The translations under genes were made by a program, and so were the position numbers. The notes beneath the pieces were generated by a model. The model was not told the origin of the DNA, did no database searches, and saw nothing but the letters and a program-made list of their open reading frames with translations. From the NCBI RefSeq assembly GCF_001571325.1, contig NZ_BCTO01000009.1, forward strand, positions 28,810-92,809: DNA of 64,000 nt, in the 5' to 3' direction. Positions within the stretch are counted from its first letter, which is position 1, and every line of letters begins with the position of its first letter. The DNA comes from Delftia tsuruhatensis NBRC 16741 (GTDB lineage Bacteria > Pseudomonadota > Gammaproteobacteria > Burkholderiales > Burkholderiaceae_C). Shown here piece by piece: positions 37,640 to 47,139 of this stretch.

Positions 37640-39145
37640 TCAGGGGGCAACGCTGGCTGGAAGACCGTGGCTGGCGGTTGCCAATGCCCTGGAAGGCAGG
37701 GGCTCCGGCGTCCAGCCGCCGCCCAGCGCCTTGAAGATCGCCACCGTCGAGCGCGCCGACTCCATACGGGCCTGCGCCTGTGCATCGAGCACGCCCAGCA
37801 GGCTTTCATCTGCCTGCAGCACCTCGATCAGGCTGACCACGCCCTTGTCGTAGGCGGCGCCTGCGGCCTGCCGGGCCCGCGTGAGCGCATCCGCGCCCCT
37901 GGCGAGCACGGCCATCAGCTCCTGCCGCTTGTCCTGAGACACCAGGGCGTTCTCCACTTCTTCCGTGGCGCGCAGTACCGACTGCCGGTAGGCGGCAAGG
38001 CTTTCCGCCTCCTGTGCCTGCGCCTGGTGGATCTGGGCGTTGATGCGACCGAAGTCGAACAGCCGCCAGCGCAGGCCGCCCACAACGCTGGCCTGCGATG
38101 CGCCGGCGCTGAAGAGATTGCCCGCGGAGATGGAGGTGGCGCTGCCGATCAGGCCGCTGATCGACAGCTTCGGGTAGTACTCGGCGATCGCCACGCCGAT
38201 GCGTGCGTTCGACGCTGCCAGGCGCCGCTCCGCCGCGATGAGGTCCGGGCGTCGCCGCAGCAGATCGCCGGGCGCCTCCGCCAGGGAAAGGGTTGGCAGC
38301 ACGGGGACCGGGCGGGGATCGGCCAGCTCTGCCCGGTGCGTGCCGGGTGCCGTGGCCAGCATCACGTCCATGGCGTTGAGCGCGGCTTCGAGCGCATTTT
38401 CCAGCGGCGGGACGGTGGCTTGTGCCCGTGCAAGCGCTCCCTCGACCTGGCGCAGCTGAAGCTCTGATGCCAGGCCTTTGCCAAACCGCAGTTCGACGAT
38501 GGAGCGAAGTTGCTGCTGGGTCCGCACCTGCGAGCGTGCCACTGCCAGCCGCGCCTGCAGGCCGCGAATCTGGATATAGATGTCCGCAGTCTGGGCGGCC
38601 ACCGCGAGCCGCACGGCAGTGGCGCCGGCTTCCGATGCCTGGTACTCGGCCAGGGAGGCCTGCCGGGTCCTGCGCAGGCCGCCGAAGAGATCAAGCTCCC
38701 AACTGGCCCCGAGGTTGGCCTCCTGGGCGCTGCCGTAGCGATCGAACCCCGGCATGGAGTCGAGCACCCGGCCCAGCGGAGTCTCGACCGACTGATAGCT
38801 CCTGGCCGTTTGCGCCGAGACCTGGGCCGACGGCAGCAACGCAGCTGCCGCCGCGTCCAGCCCGGCGCGTGCCTGAAGCACGCGGCCAGCGGCCTGGGCA
38901 ACATCCAGGTTCTGCTGCAGTGCCGCCGTGACGAGGCGCGCCATTTGCGCATCGCCAAAGGCTGCCCACCAGGCTGCAAGGTCCGTGGGGGAGTCCGGCG
39001 ATGGAGGCTTGCCCTCACCCAGAACGCGGCCCCCCATGTAGGCCTGGGGCAGGGCCGTGGCGGGCGGCTGGTAGTCAGGGCCTACCGCACACCCTGCACA
39101 AAGGCTGGCGAGCATCAGAAAGACGGGGGCGGCAAGACGCGTCAT
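37640..39145 (-). CDS. RND efflux outer-membrane lipoprotein (NodT/OprM family)
   Basis: A 501-residue TolC-like outer-membrane channel. The lipobox is ASLCAGC with C19 as the lipid-modified residue, followed by the family-typical AVGPDYQPP. It contains two outer_membrane_efflux repeats with long coiled segments. The start ATG is at 39145; a TTG six bases upstream is less likely. It is divergent from the TetR gene, while the adaptor and pump genes lie on the other side of that gene. The three efflux components are therefore split between strands but share the same operator sequence. Confidence 0.92.
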   Translation of the reverse strand: MTRLAAPVFLMLASLCAGCAVGPDYQPPATALPQAYMGGRVLGEGKPPSPDSPTDLAAWWAAFGDAQMARLVTAALQQNLDVAQAAGRVLQARAGLDAAAAALLPSAQVSAQTARSYQSVETPLGRVLDSMPGFDRYGSAQEANLGASWELDLFGGLRRTRQASLAEYQASEAGATAVRLAVAAQTADIYIQIRGLQARLAVARSQVRTQQQLRSIVELRFGKGLASELQLRQVEGALARAQATVPPLENALEAALNAMDVMLATAPGTHRAELADPRPVPVLPTLSLAEAPGDLLRRRPDLIAAERRLAASNARIGVAIAEYYPKLSISGLIGSATSISAGNLFSAGASQASVVGGLRWRLFDFGRINAQIHQAQAQEAESLAAYRQSVLRATEEVENALVSQDKRQELMAVLARGADALTRARQAAGAAYDKGVVSLIEVLQADESLLGVLDAQAQARMESARSTVAIFKALGGGWTPEPLPSRALATASHGLPASVAP

Positions 39146-39173
39146 GTTCAACAGTCAGAAGCGTGGCGACGCT

Positions 39174-39197
39174 GTGACTATATTCCAAAATGGTCAC
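39174..39197. promoter_or_regulatory. operator 1 of the RND-associated TetR regulator
   Basis: 24-bp imperfect palindrome with GTGAC and GTCAC ends (GTGACTAT...ATGGTCAC), symmetric at 18 of 24 positions. It lies between the divergent NodT-type and TetR genes. The same pattern recurs at 39864-39887. Confidence 0.75.
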
Positions 39198-39234
39198 TTG
39201 CATAGTATTTTTTTGATGGAGTAAGCTAGGCCGC

Positions 39235-39852
39235 ATGAGCACCACCAACGTCTATCCGACCTCTGCGCGCGGCCCGGTCGAACACGATGTCCGGCAACAG
39301 ATCGTGACTGCGGCGAAAGAGCATTTCAGCCGCTACGGCTACGAGAAAACCACGGTGTCCGACCTTGCCAAGGCCATCGGCTTTTCCAAGGCCTACATCT
39401 ACAAGTTCTTCGAGTCCAAGCAGGTCATCGGCGAGATGATCTGTTCCAACTGCCTGATGGAGATGGAGGCGGAGATCCGCCAGGCCGTCGCCAGCACGGA
39501 TGCGCCTCCCGAGCAGCTGCGGCGCCTGTTCAAGGCGATCGTCGCTGCCACGCTGCGGCTTTTCTCCGAGGACCGCAAGCTGTACGAGATCGCCATTTCG
39601 GCGTCGGCCGAGCGCTGGCAGGCAGCGCAGGCCTATGAGGAACGCATGCATCAGCTGCTGCTGCAGGTGCTCGACGCCGGGCGCCTGCGGGGCGACTTCG
39701 AGCGCAAGACGCCGCTGGATGAAACCGGGCGCGCCATCTTCCTGGTCATGCTCCCCTATCTGAACCCGGTGATGCTGCAGCACAGCCTCGACCATGCGGA
39801 GGAGGCGCCCGCACAACTGGCCGGATTGGTGCTGAGAAGCCTGTCGCCCTAA
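39235..39852 (+). CDS. TetR-family regulator of the RND efflux genes
   Basis: A 205-residue TetR/AcrR regulator. The HTH is QQIVTAAKEHFSRYGYEKTTVSDLAKAIGFSKAYIYKFFESK, and a C-terminal ligand domain follows. It sits between the outer-membrane channel gene (opposite strand) and the adaptor/pump genes (same strand). The 24-bp palindrome GTGAC(C/T)AT-N8-ATGGTCAC (N8 approximate) occurs on both sides of this gene, so it very probably represses all three efflux components and itself. Inducers are unknown. Confidence 0.88.
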   Translation: MSTTNVYPTSARGPVEHDVRQQIVTAAKEHFSRYGYEKTTVSDLAKAIGFSKAYIYKFFESKQVIGEMICSNCLMEMEAEIRQAVASTDAPPEQLRRLFKAIVAATLRLFSEDRKLYEIAISASAERWQAAQAYEERMHQLLLQVLDAGRLRGDFERKTPLDETGRAIFLVMLPYLNPVMLQHSLDHAEEAPAQLAGLVLRSLSP

Positions 39853-39863
39853 ATCCTGCAGTT

Positions 39864-39887
39864 GTGACCATTGACATAAATGGTCAC
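39864..39887. promoter_or_regulatory. operator 2 of the RND-associated TetR regulator
   Basis: Inverted repeat with 9-bp perfect arms, GTGACCATT and AATGGTCAC, separated by 6 bases. It lies between the TetR stop and the adaptor gene and matches operator 1 in length and half-sites. Confidence 0.82.
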
Positions 39888-39929
39888 TAATCACAGAATC
39901 GGGTCCTGCTCATTGATCGGGACCCCCTC

Positions 39930-41108
39930 ATGCTTCGGCACAGCCATCTGTCCATCGCCGCAGTCGGCGCACTGTCACTTGCACTCGCAGCCTGCGGCAA
40001 AAGCACGCCGCCGGACCCGCGCACCCAGCCACCCCTCGTTCGCACCACCCTGGTAGCGCCAGGCAATGCTTCCGAGCGTGTCTTCACCGGCACCATCGCG
40101 GCCAGGGTGCAGGGCGATCTTGGATTTCGCGTGGCCGGCAAGGTGCTCGAGCGCCTGGTGGATACAGGCCAGACGGTCAGGCGCGGCCAGGCATTGCTGC
40201 GCCTCGACCCGGTGGACCTGAAGCTGGCCGCCCATGCCCAGCAGGAGGCCGTCGCAGCCGCCAGGGCACGGGCTCAGCAGGCCAGCGACGAGGAGCAGCG
40301 CTACCGTGACCTGCAGGGAACGGGTGCCGTTTCGGCCTTGGCCCATGAACAGATCAAGGCGGCCGCGGATTCCGCCCGCGCCCAGCTCAGGGCGGCCGAA
40401 GCGCAGGCCGCTGCAGCGCTGAACGCCAGCCGCTACGCCGAACTGCTGGCCGATGCCGATGGCATCGTGATGGAAACACTTGCCGAGCCTGGCCAGGTCG
40501 TCAGTGCCGGCCAGGTGGTCGTGCGCCTCGCCCATGCCGGCAGGCGCGAAGCGGTCGTCCAGTTGCCCGAGACACTGCGGCCCGCGCTGGGCTCGGCGGC
40601 CCAGGCCCGCCTGTTCGGCAGGGAGGAGGTGGTCATCCCCGCCAGACTGCGCCAGCTGTCCGATGTGGCCGACCGGGCCACCCGCACCTTTGAGGCCCGC
40701 TATGTGCTGGACGCCGGCGCGGCGGCCAGCGCTCCGCTGGGCAGCACGGTCACGCTCAGGATTGGCGGGACATCGACGTCGACATCGACATCGACATCGA
40801 CGGCCGGCAAGTCAACCCTGCAGGTCCCCATCGGCGCCATCCTCGACGAGGGCAAGGGTGCCGCTGTCTGGGTGGTGCAGGGCGATCAGGTCAGGCGCCA
40901 GCCCGTCACCGTGGTTCAGGTGCAGGACGGCAATGCCCAGGTGGTGGGTGCGCTCGACCAGGGGGACCGGATCGTCGCGCTCGGCGCGCATTTGCTGAGC
41001 GAGGGTGCGCAGGTGCGGCTGGACAGCGAGGCGCCGGCGCCTTCAACGGCAACAACGGCAACAACGTCCACGGCGTCCTCCGTGTCCAAGGGAGTGTCCC
41101 GTGAGTGA
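39930..41108 (+). CDS. RND efflux periplasmic adaptor (membrane fusion lipoprotein)
   Basis: A 392-residue HlyD/AcrA-type adaptor. The signal sequence ends in lipobox SLALAACG with C22 as lipidated Cys. A lipoyl-like half (GDLGFRVAGKVLERLVDTGQTVRRGQ) comes next, then a coiled-coil hairpin around residues 110-165, the second lipoyl half and a beta-barrel. A (Thr-Ser)n stretch near residue 281-291 is coded by a hexanucleotide repeat. A second low-complexity Thr/Ser tail precedes the stop. The pump gene overlaps its end by 8 bases. Confidence 0.9.
   Translation: MLRHSHLSIAAVGALSLALAACGKSTPPDPRTQPPLVRTTLVAPGNASERVFTGTIAARVQGDLGFRVAGKVLERLVDTGQTVRRGQALLRLDPVDLKLAAHAQQEAVAAARARAQQASDEEQRYRDLQGTGAVSALAHEQIKAAADSARAQLRAAEAQAAAALNASRYAELLADADGIVMETLAEPGQVVSAGQVVVRLAHAGRREAVVQLPETLRPALGSAAQARLFGREEVVIPARLRQLSDVADRATRTFEARYVLDAGAAASAPLGSTVTLRIGGTSTSTSTSTSTAGKSTLQVPIGAILDEGKGAAVWVVQGDQVRRQPVTVVQVQDGNAQVVGALDQGDRIVALGAHLLSEGAQVRLDSEAPAPSTATTATTSTASSVSKGVSRE
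40769..40801 (+). repeat. hexanucleotide repeat inside the adaptor gene
   Basis: Five tandem units of GAC(A/G)TC plus GAC encode an alternating Thr-Ser run. Each unit is 6 bases, so gain or loss keeps the frame and changes the protein by two residues. Confidence 0.85.
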
Positions 41109-44100
41109 AGGCCGTTTCAACCTGTCGGCGCTTGCCGTCCGTGAGCGTTCCATCACGCTGTTCCTGATCCTGCTGATTTCGCTGACGGGTGTCTTTGCCT
41201 TCCTGAAGCTGGGCCGGGCGGAGGATCCGGCCTTCACCGTCAAGGTCATGACCATCATCACGGCCTGGCCTGGCGCCACCCCGCAGGAAATGCAGGACCA
41301 GGTGGCAGAGAAGCTGGAAAAGCGCCTGCAGGAGCTGCGCTGGTATGACCGCACCGAAACCTTCGTCAGGCCGGGGCTGGCCTTCACCACGCTGACCCTG
41401 CTCGACTCCACGCCCCCCGGCGAGGTGCAGGAGGAGTTCTACCAGGCCCGCAAGAAGCTCGGTGACGAGGCCCGCAACCTGCCGGCAGGCGTGATCGGCC
41501 CGATGGTGAACGACGAGTACGCCGACGTGACCTTTGCGATCTACGCCCTCAAGGCGCGCGGCGAGGAGCCCCGGGCGCTGGTGCGCGATGCCGAAGCCTT
41601 GCGCCAGCGTCTTTTGCATGTGCCGGGCGTCAAGAAGGTCAACATCGTCGGCGAGCAATCCGAGCGGATCTACGTGGAGTTCTCGCACGAGCGCCTGGCC
41701 ACGCTGGGCATCAGCCCGCAGGACGTCTTCGCGGCATTGAACAACCAGAACGCACTCACGCCTGCCGGGTCGGTGGAGACCCAGGGACCCCAGGTGTTCA
41801 TCCGCATCGACGGGGCGTTCGACGCGCTGCAGAAGATCCGCGACACGCCCATCGTGGCCCAGGGCCGCACGGTCAAGCTGTCCGACATCGCCACCGTCCA
41901 GCGCGGCTACGAAGATCCCTCGACCTTCATCATCCGCAACGGCGCGGAGCCGGCCTTGCTGCTGGGCGTCGTCATGCGCGACGGCTGGAACGGGCTGGAC
42001 CTGGGCAAGGCGCTGGACAGGGAGGTGGGCGCCATCAACGCAGACATGCCGCTGGGCTTGGGCCTGAGCAAGGTGACGGACCAGGCCGTGAACATCAGCG
42101 CCGCCGTCGATGAGTTCATGCTCAAGTTCCTGGCCGCGCTGCTGGTCGTGCTGGTGGTGTGCTTCGCCAGCATGGGCTGGCGCGTTGGCGTGGTGGTGGC
42201 TGCGGCCGTGCCGCTGACGCTGGCGGCCGTGTTCATCATCATGGCCGCCACGGGAAAGAATTTCGACCGCATCACGCTCGGCTCGCTGATCCTTGCGCTG
42301 GGCCTGCTGGTGGACGACGCCATCATCGCCATCGAGATGATGGTGGTGAAGATGGAAGAGGGCTACGACCGCGTGGCCGCGTCCGCCTACGCCTGGAGCC
42401 ATACCGCGGCGCCCATGCTGTCCGGAACGCTGGTGACGGCGGTGGGATTCATGCCCAACGGGTTCGCACGCTCCACGGCGGGCGAGTACACCAGCAACAT
42501 GTTCTGGATCGTCGGCATCGCGCTCATCGTGTCCTGGGTGGTGGCCGTGGTGTTCACGCCCTATCTGGGCGTGAAGATGCTGCCCCCTCTCAAGAAGGTC
42601 GAAGGCGGACATGCGGCGATGTATGGCACGCCCCGCTACGAGCGCCTGCGGCGCGTGCTGGGCAAGGTGATCGCCCGCAAGGGCATGGTGGCCGCAGTCG
42701 TGGGCGGGCTCATGGTGGCTTCCGTGCTGGGCATGTCCATCGTGAAGAAGCAGTTCTTTCCCATCTCCGACCGGCCCGAGGTGATGGTCGAGGTGCAGAT
42801 GCCCTACGGCACCTCCATCGGCCAGACGAGCGAGACCACTCGCACGGTGGAAACCTGGCTGCTGCAGCAGCCCGAATCGGAGATCGTGACCGCCTATATC
42901 GGCCAGGGCGCACCACGCTTTTTTCTGGCCATCTCGCCTGAGCTGCCCGACCCGTCGTTCGCCAAGATCGTCGTGCGCACCGCCAACCAGGCGCAGCGCG
43001 ACGCACTCAAGCTCAGGTTGCGCGAGGCCGTCTCCCAGGGACTGGCCCCGCAGGCGCAGGTGCGCGCATCGCAGATCGTGTTCGGGCCGTACTCCCCGTT
43101 CCCCGTGGCGTATCGCGTCTCCGGCCCCGACCCGCAGCGGCTGCGCGACATTGCCGGCCAGGTGCACCAGGTGCTGCACGACAGCCCGATGATGCGGACC
43201 GTGAACTCCGACTGGGGCGTGCGCACCCCTGTCATGCGCTTCACCCTGGACCAGGACCGGCTGCAGGCCATGGGCCTGACCTCCGCGGCAGTCGCGCAGC
43301 AGCTGCAATTCCTGCTCAGCGGCGTGCCCGTGACCACCGTGCGCGAGGACATCCGCACCGTGCAGGTGATGGCGCGTTCTGCGGGCGGCACCCGCCACGA
43401 TGTGGCCAGGGTCGGCGACTTCACGCTCACCAACGCCACTGGCCAGCGCATACCGCTGTCGCAGCTGGGCGAGGTCGCCGTGCAGATGGAGGAGCCCGTC
43501 ATGCGCCGCCGCGACCGCATGCCCACCATCACGGTCCGCGGTGATATCGATGACAGCCTGCAGCCGCCCGATGTCTCGGCGGCCCTCACCCGGCAGCTGG
43601 AGCCCATCAGGAAGGCGTTGCCTGCGGGCTACCGCATCGACGAGGCCGGCTCCATCGAGGAATCCGGCAAGGCCATGACGGCCATGCTGCCCCTGTTCCC
43701 GATCATGATCGCCATCACGCTGATCATCATCATCTTGCAGGTGCGGTCGATATCGGCCATGGTCATGGTGTTCCTGACCAGCCCCCTGGGATTGATCGGC
43801 GTGGTGCCGACGCTGATCGTCTTTCAGCAGCCCTTCGGCATCAACGCACTGGTGGGGCTGATCGCGCTGTCGGGCATCCTGATGCGCAACACGCTGATCC
43901 TGATCGGGCAGATCCAGCACAACGAGCAGGAGGGACTTGCGCCGTTCCAGGCGGTGGTGGAGGCCACCGTCCAGCGCGCCCGGCCCGTGATCCTGACCGC
44001 GCTGGCGGCGATCCTTGCCTTCATCCCGCTGACCCAATCGGTGTTCTGGGGAACGCTGGCCTATACGCTGATCGGCGGCACGCTGGCCGGCACGGTGCTG

Positions 44101-44169
44101 ACGCTGGTCTTCCTGCCTGCCATGTACTCGATCTGGTTCAGGATCAGGCCCGGCGAATCCCCGCGCTGA
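41101..44169 (+). CDS. RND efflux pump, inner-membrane permease
   Basis: A 1022-residue proton-driven RND transporter (AcrB/HAE-1-like) with twelve predicted membrane segments and two large periplasmic loops. The proton-relay acidic pair is in GLLVDDAIIAIEMM (TM4), and the second half has LVGLIALSGILMRNTLILI. I assign a GTG start at 41101 (VSEGRFNLSALAVRERS) with a GGGAG site seven bases upstream. The longer frame upstream is only overlap with the adaptor gene, whose stop lies inside the first codons. Substrates cannot be predicted from sequence. Confidence 0.92.
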   Translation: MSEGRFNLSALAVRERSITLFLILLISLTGVFAFLKLGRAEDPAFTVKVMTIITAWPGATPQEMQDQVAEKLEKRLQELRWYDRTETFVRPGLAFTTLTLLDSTPPGEVQEEFYQARKKLGDEARNLPAGVIGPMVNDEYADVTFAIYALKARGEEPRALVRDAEALRQRLLHVPGVKKVNIVGEQSERIYVEFSHERLATLGISPQDVFAALNNQNALTPAGSVETQGPQVFIRIDGAFDALQKIRDTPIVAQGRTVKLSDIATVQRGYEDPSTFIIRNGAEPALLLGVVMRDGWNGLDLGKALDREVGAINADMPLGLGLSKVTDQAVNISAAVDEFMLKFLAALLVVLVVCFASMGWRVGVVVAAAVPLTLAAVFIIMAATGKNFDRITLGSLILALGLLVDDAIIAIEMMVVKMEEGYDRVAASAYAWSHTAAPMLSGTLVTAVGFMPNGFARSTAGEYTSNMFWIVGIALIVSWVVAVVFTPYLGVKMLPPLKKVEGGHAAMYGTPRYERLRRVLGKVIARKGMVAAVVGGLMVASVLGMSIVKKQFFPISDRPEVMVEVQMPYGTSIGQTSETTRTVETWLLQQPESEIVTAYIGQGAPRFFLAISPELPDPSFAKIVVRTANQAQRDALKLRLREAVSQGLAPQAQVRASQIVFGPYSPFPVAYRVSGPDPQRLRDIAGQVHQVLHDSPMMRTVNSDWGVRTPVMRFTLDQDRLQAMGLTSAAVAQQLQFLLSGVPVTTVREDIRTVQVMARSAGGTRHDVARVGDFTLTNATGQRIPLSQLGEVAVQMEEPVMRRRDRMPTITVRGDIDDSLQPPDVSAALTRQLEPIRKALPAGYRIDEAGSIEESGKAMTAMLPLFPIMIAITLIIIILQVRSISAMVMVFLTSPLGLIGVVPTLIVFQQPFGINALVGLIALSGILMRNTLILIGQIQHNEQEGLAPFQAVVEATVQRARPVILTALAAILAFIPLTQSVFWGTLAYTLIGGTLAGTVLTLVFLPAMYSIWFRIRPGESPR

Positions 44170-44245
44170 TCCACGGCAAATGCGCCAGCGGCCCGGGCCG
44201 ATTGGCCACAATGGCGCATCCCGTTCCAGGCTCAGGAGGCCATGC

Positions 44246-44833
44246 ATGTCCGATATCCGCTGCGGCGATTCCACCCACCATCGCACCTCTTGGGGCCGCC
44301 GCTGCGCGCGCGCCGCCGCACCCGTGCTGGCGGCGCTGCTGCTGTCGCCGCTGGCCCAGGCAGCGCTCAAGGTGGGCGACAGCGCGCCGCGCTTCACCAC
44401 GCCGGCCGCGGTGGCGGGCAAGGCCTTCGATTTCGACATGGCCGCCACGCTCAGGAAGGGGCCGGTGGTGCTGTATTTCTTCCCCAAGGCCTTCACCCAG
44501 GGCTGCACCATGGAAGCCCACGCCTTTGCCGAGGCCACGCCGCGTTTCGCGGCCATGGGCGCCACGGTGGTGGGCATGTCGCATGACGACATCGATACGC
44601 TCAAGCGCTTTTCCACCGAGGCCTGCCGCGACCAGTTCGCCGTGGCATCGGACCCGCAGGCGCAGACCATCCGCGCCTACGACGCCTCGGCCGCCGCCGA
44701 CCCCCAGCGCGCCGACCGCATCTCCTACGTGATCGGGCAGGACGGCAAGGTCCGCTTCGTGCACATGGGCTCGGACCCGGACGAGCATGTGCGCCAGACC
44801 GAGGCCGCGGTCAAGCGGCTGACCGGAAAGTAG
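44246..44833 (+). CDS. exported peroxiredoxin (BCP/PrxQ-like)
   Basis: A 195-residue thiol peroxidase with an N-terminal signal sequence (AAAPVLAALLLSPLAQA), so probably periplasmic. This is unusual, since BCP relatives are mostly cytosolic. The peroxidatic cysteine is in YFFPKAFTQGCTMEAH. The PrxQ-type resolving Cys five residues later is absent; a Cys in STEACRDQ could serve instead. The start at 44246 follows CAGGAGG. It lies 76 bases after the RND pump gene but may have its own promoter. Confidence 0.85.
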   Translation: MSDIRCGDSTHHRTSWGRRCARAAAPVLAALLLSPLAQAALKVGDSAPRFTTPAAVAGKAFDFDMAATLRKGPVVLYFFPKAFTQGCTMEAHAFAEATPRFAAMGATVVGMSHDDIDTLKRFSTEACRDQFAVASDPQAQTIRAYDASAAADPQRADRISYVIGQDGKVRFVHMGSDPDEHVRQTEAAVKRLTGK

Positions 44834-44851
44834 CCCGCCGCGCGGCCCCTG

Positions 44852-45226
44852 TCAGGGGCCGTTGCCCTCGCCGGCCAGGATCTCGGCGTATTCCTCGTCC
44901 GTGAACAGCCTGGAGCGTGTGTGGAAGGCCTTGCCCGTGCTGCCCTCCAGCGAGAAGGTGCCGCCCTGGCCCTCGATCACGTCGAGGATGAGCTGGGTGT
45001 GCTTCCAGTATTCGTACTGGGACTTGCCGATGTAGAAGGGCGCGCCGCCCACCTGGCCCAGCAGCACGTCCTGGGCGCCTATCGTCAGCTCGCCGGGCAG
45101 GTAGCAGTTGGCGGCGCTGTTGTCGCAGCAGCCGCCGGACTGGTGGAAGAACACCGGCCCGTGCTGCGCCTGCAGGTCGGCGATCAGCGCCAGCGCGGCG
45201 TCGGTGGCAGTCACTTTGTCAACCAT
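44852..45226 (-). CDS. DUF779 protein, aldehyde dehydrogenase partner
   Basis: A 124-residue protein of DUF779, a family that is regularly found beside acetaldehyde-type dehydrogenases. It has a cysteine-rich motif QSGGCCDNSAANCYLPGE that could bind metal. The function is not established. I chose the ATG at 45226, preceded by GGAAAGGA. It is 67 bases downstream of the dehydrogenase gene and very probably in the same transcript. Confidence 0.88.
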   Translation of the reverse strand: MVDKVTATDAALALIADLQAQHGPVFFHQSGGCCDNSAANCYLPGELTIGAQDVLLGQVGGAPFYIGKSQYEYWKHTQLILDVIEGQGGTFSLEGSTGKAFHTRSRLFTDEEYAEILAGEGNGP

Positions 45227-45293
45227 GGGTTGGTCCTTTCCTGGGCGGCCGGCCGCGCTGCGCGCCGCCGGCCGCATTCACCTGGGAAGAACT

Positions 45294-46817
<1,524 letters not shown>

Positions 46818-46903
46818 GCTGCTTGTCTCCTGAGGATGCTTATGGGTCTGTTGTGATCGGGTGTGGATCGGGATATCCGGCCATGGCCGGACGGCAGACA
46901 TGA

Positions 46904-46919
46904 TTCAAAAGCCGTGCCA
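46904..46919 (-). promoter_or_regulatory. sigma-54 (-24/-12) promoter of the aldehyde dehydrogenase operon
   Basis: On the minus strand TGGCACG-N4-TTGAA matches the consensus TGGCACG-N4-TTGC(A/T) except for the GC of the -12 box, which is GA. The GG/-12 spacing is correct. A sigma-54 activator gene is divergent, which strengthens the call. The remaining stretch to 47139 holds only the candidate activator sites. Confidence 0.65.
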
Positions 46920-47008
46920 GCCCGCAGGCCGCAGGGCAGGTGCCCGCAAAGGCGCGCGGGACGTGGCTGCTGCGGGTATTCCCGTGCGCGTTCGCCCTGT
47001 GCCGTGAC

Positions 47009-47045
47009 GTTGCGCAACAGGACAACTGTCCAGAAATGGAACAGT
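47009..47045. promoter_or_regulatory. candidate upstream activator sites for the AcoR-like protein
   Basis: A perfect 10-bp palindrome GTTGCGCAAC (47009-47018) and an inverted repeat with ACTGT and ACAGT ends (47025-47045) lie about 100-130 bases upstream of the sigma-54 promoter, the usual distance for enhancer binding. Which, if either, is bound is unknown. Confidence 0.4.
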
Positions 47046-47139
47046 CGGGCGCCTGACCCGCCACTTGGCTTGCCCGGTGCCCGCCGGCCCCGCATACTGG
47101 CCCGCAACGCGGCGCAATGACGCCCGAGCAGGAGACAGC

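Noticed and set aside
40906..44670. 1254-codon open frame on the minus strand
   Set aside because: It lies antisense to the RND pump and peroxiredoxin genes, has His/Arg/Gly-rich low-complexity translation and no family similarity. It is a by-product of high GC content.
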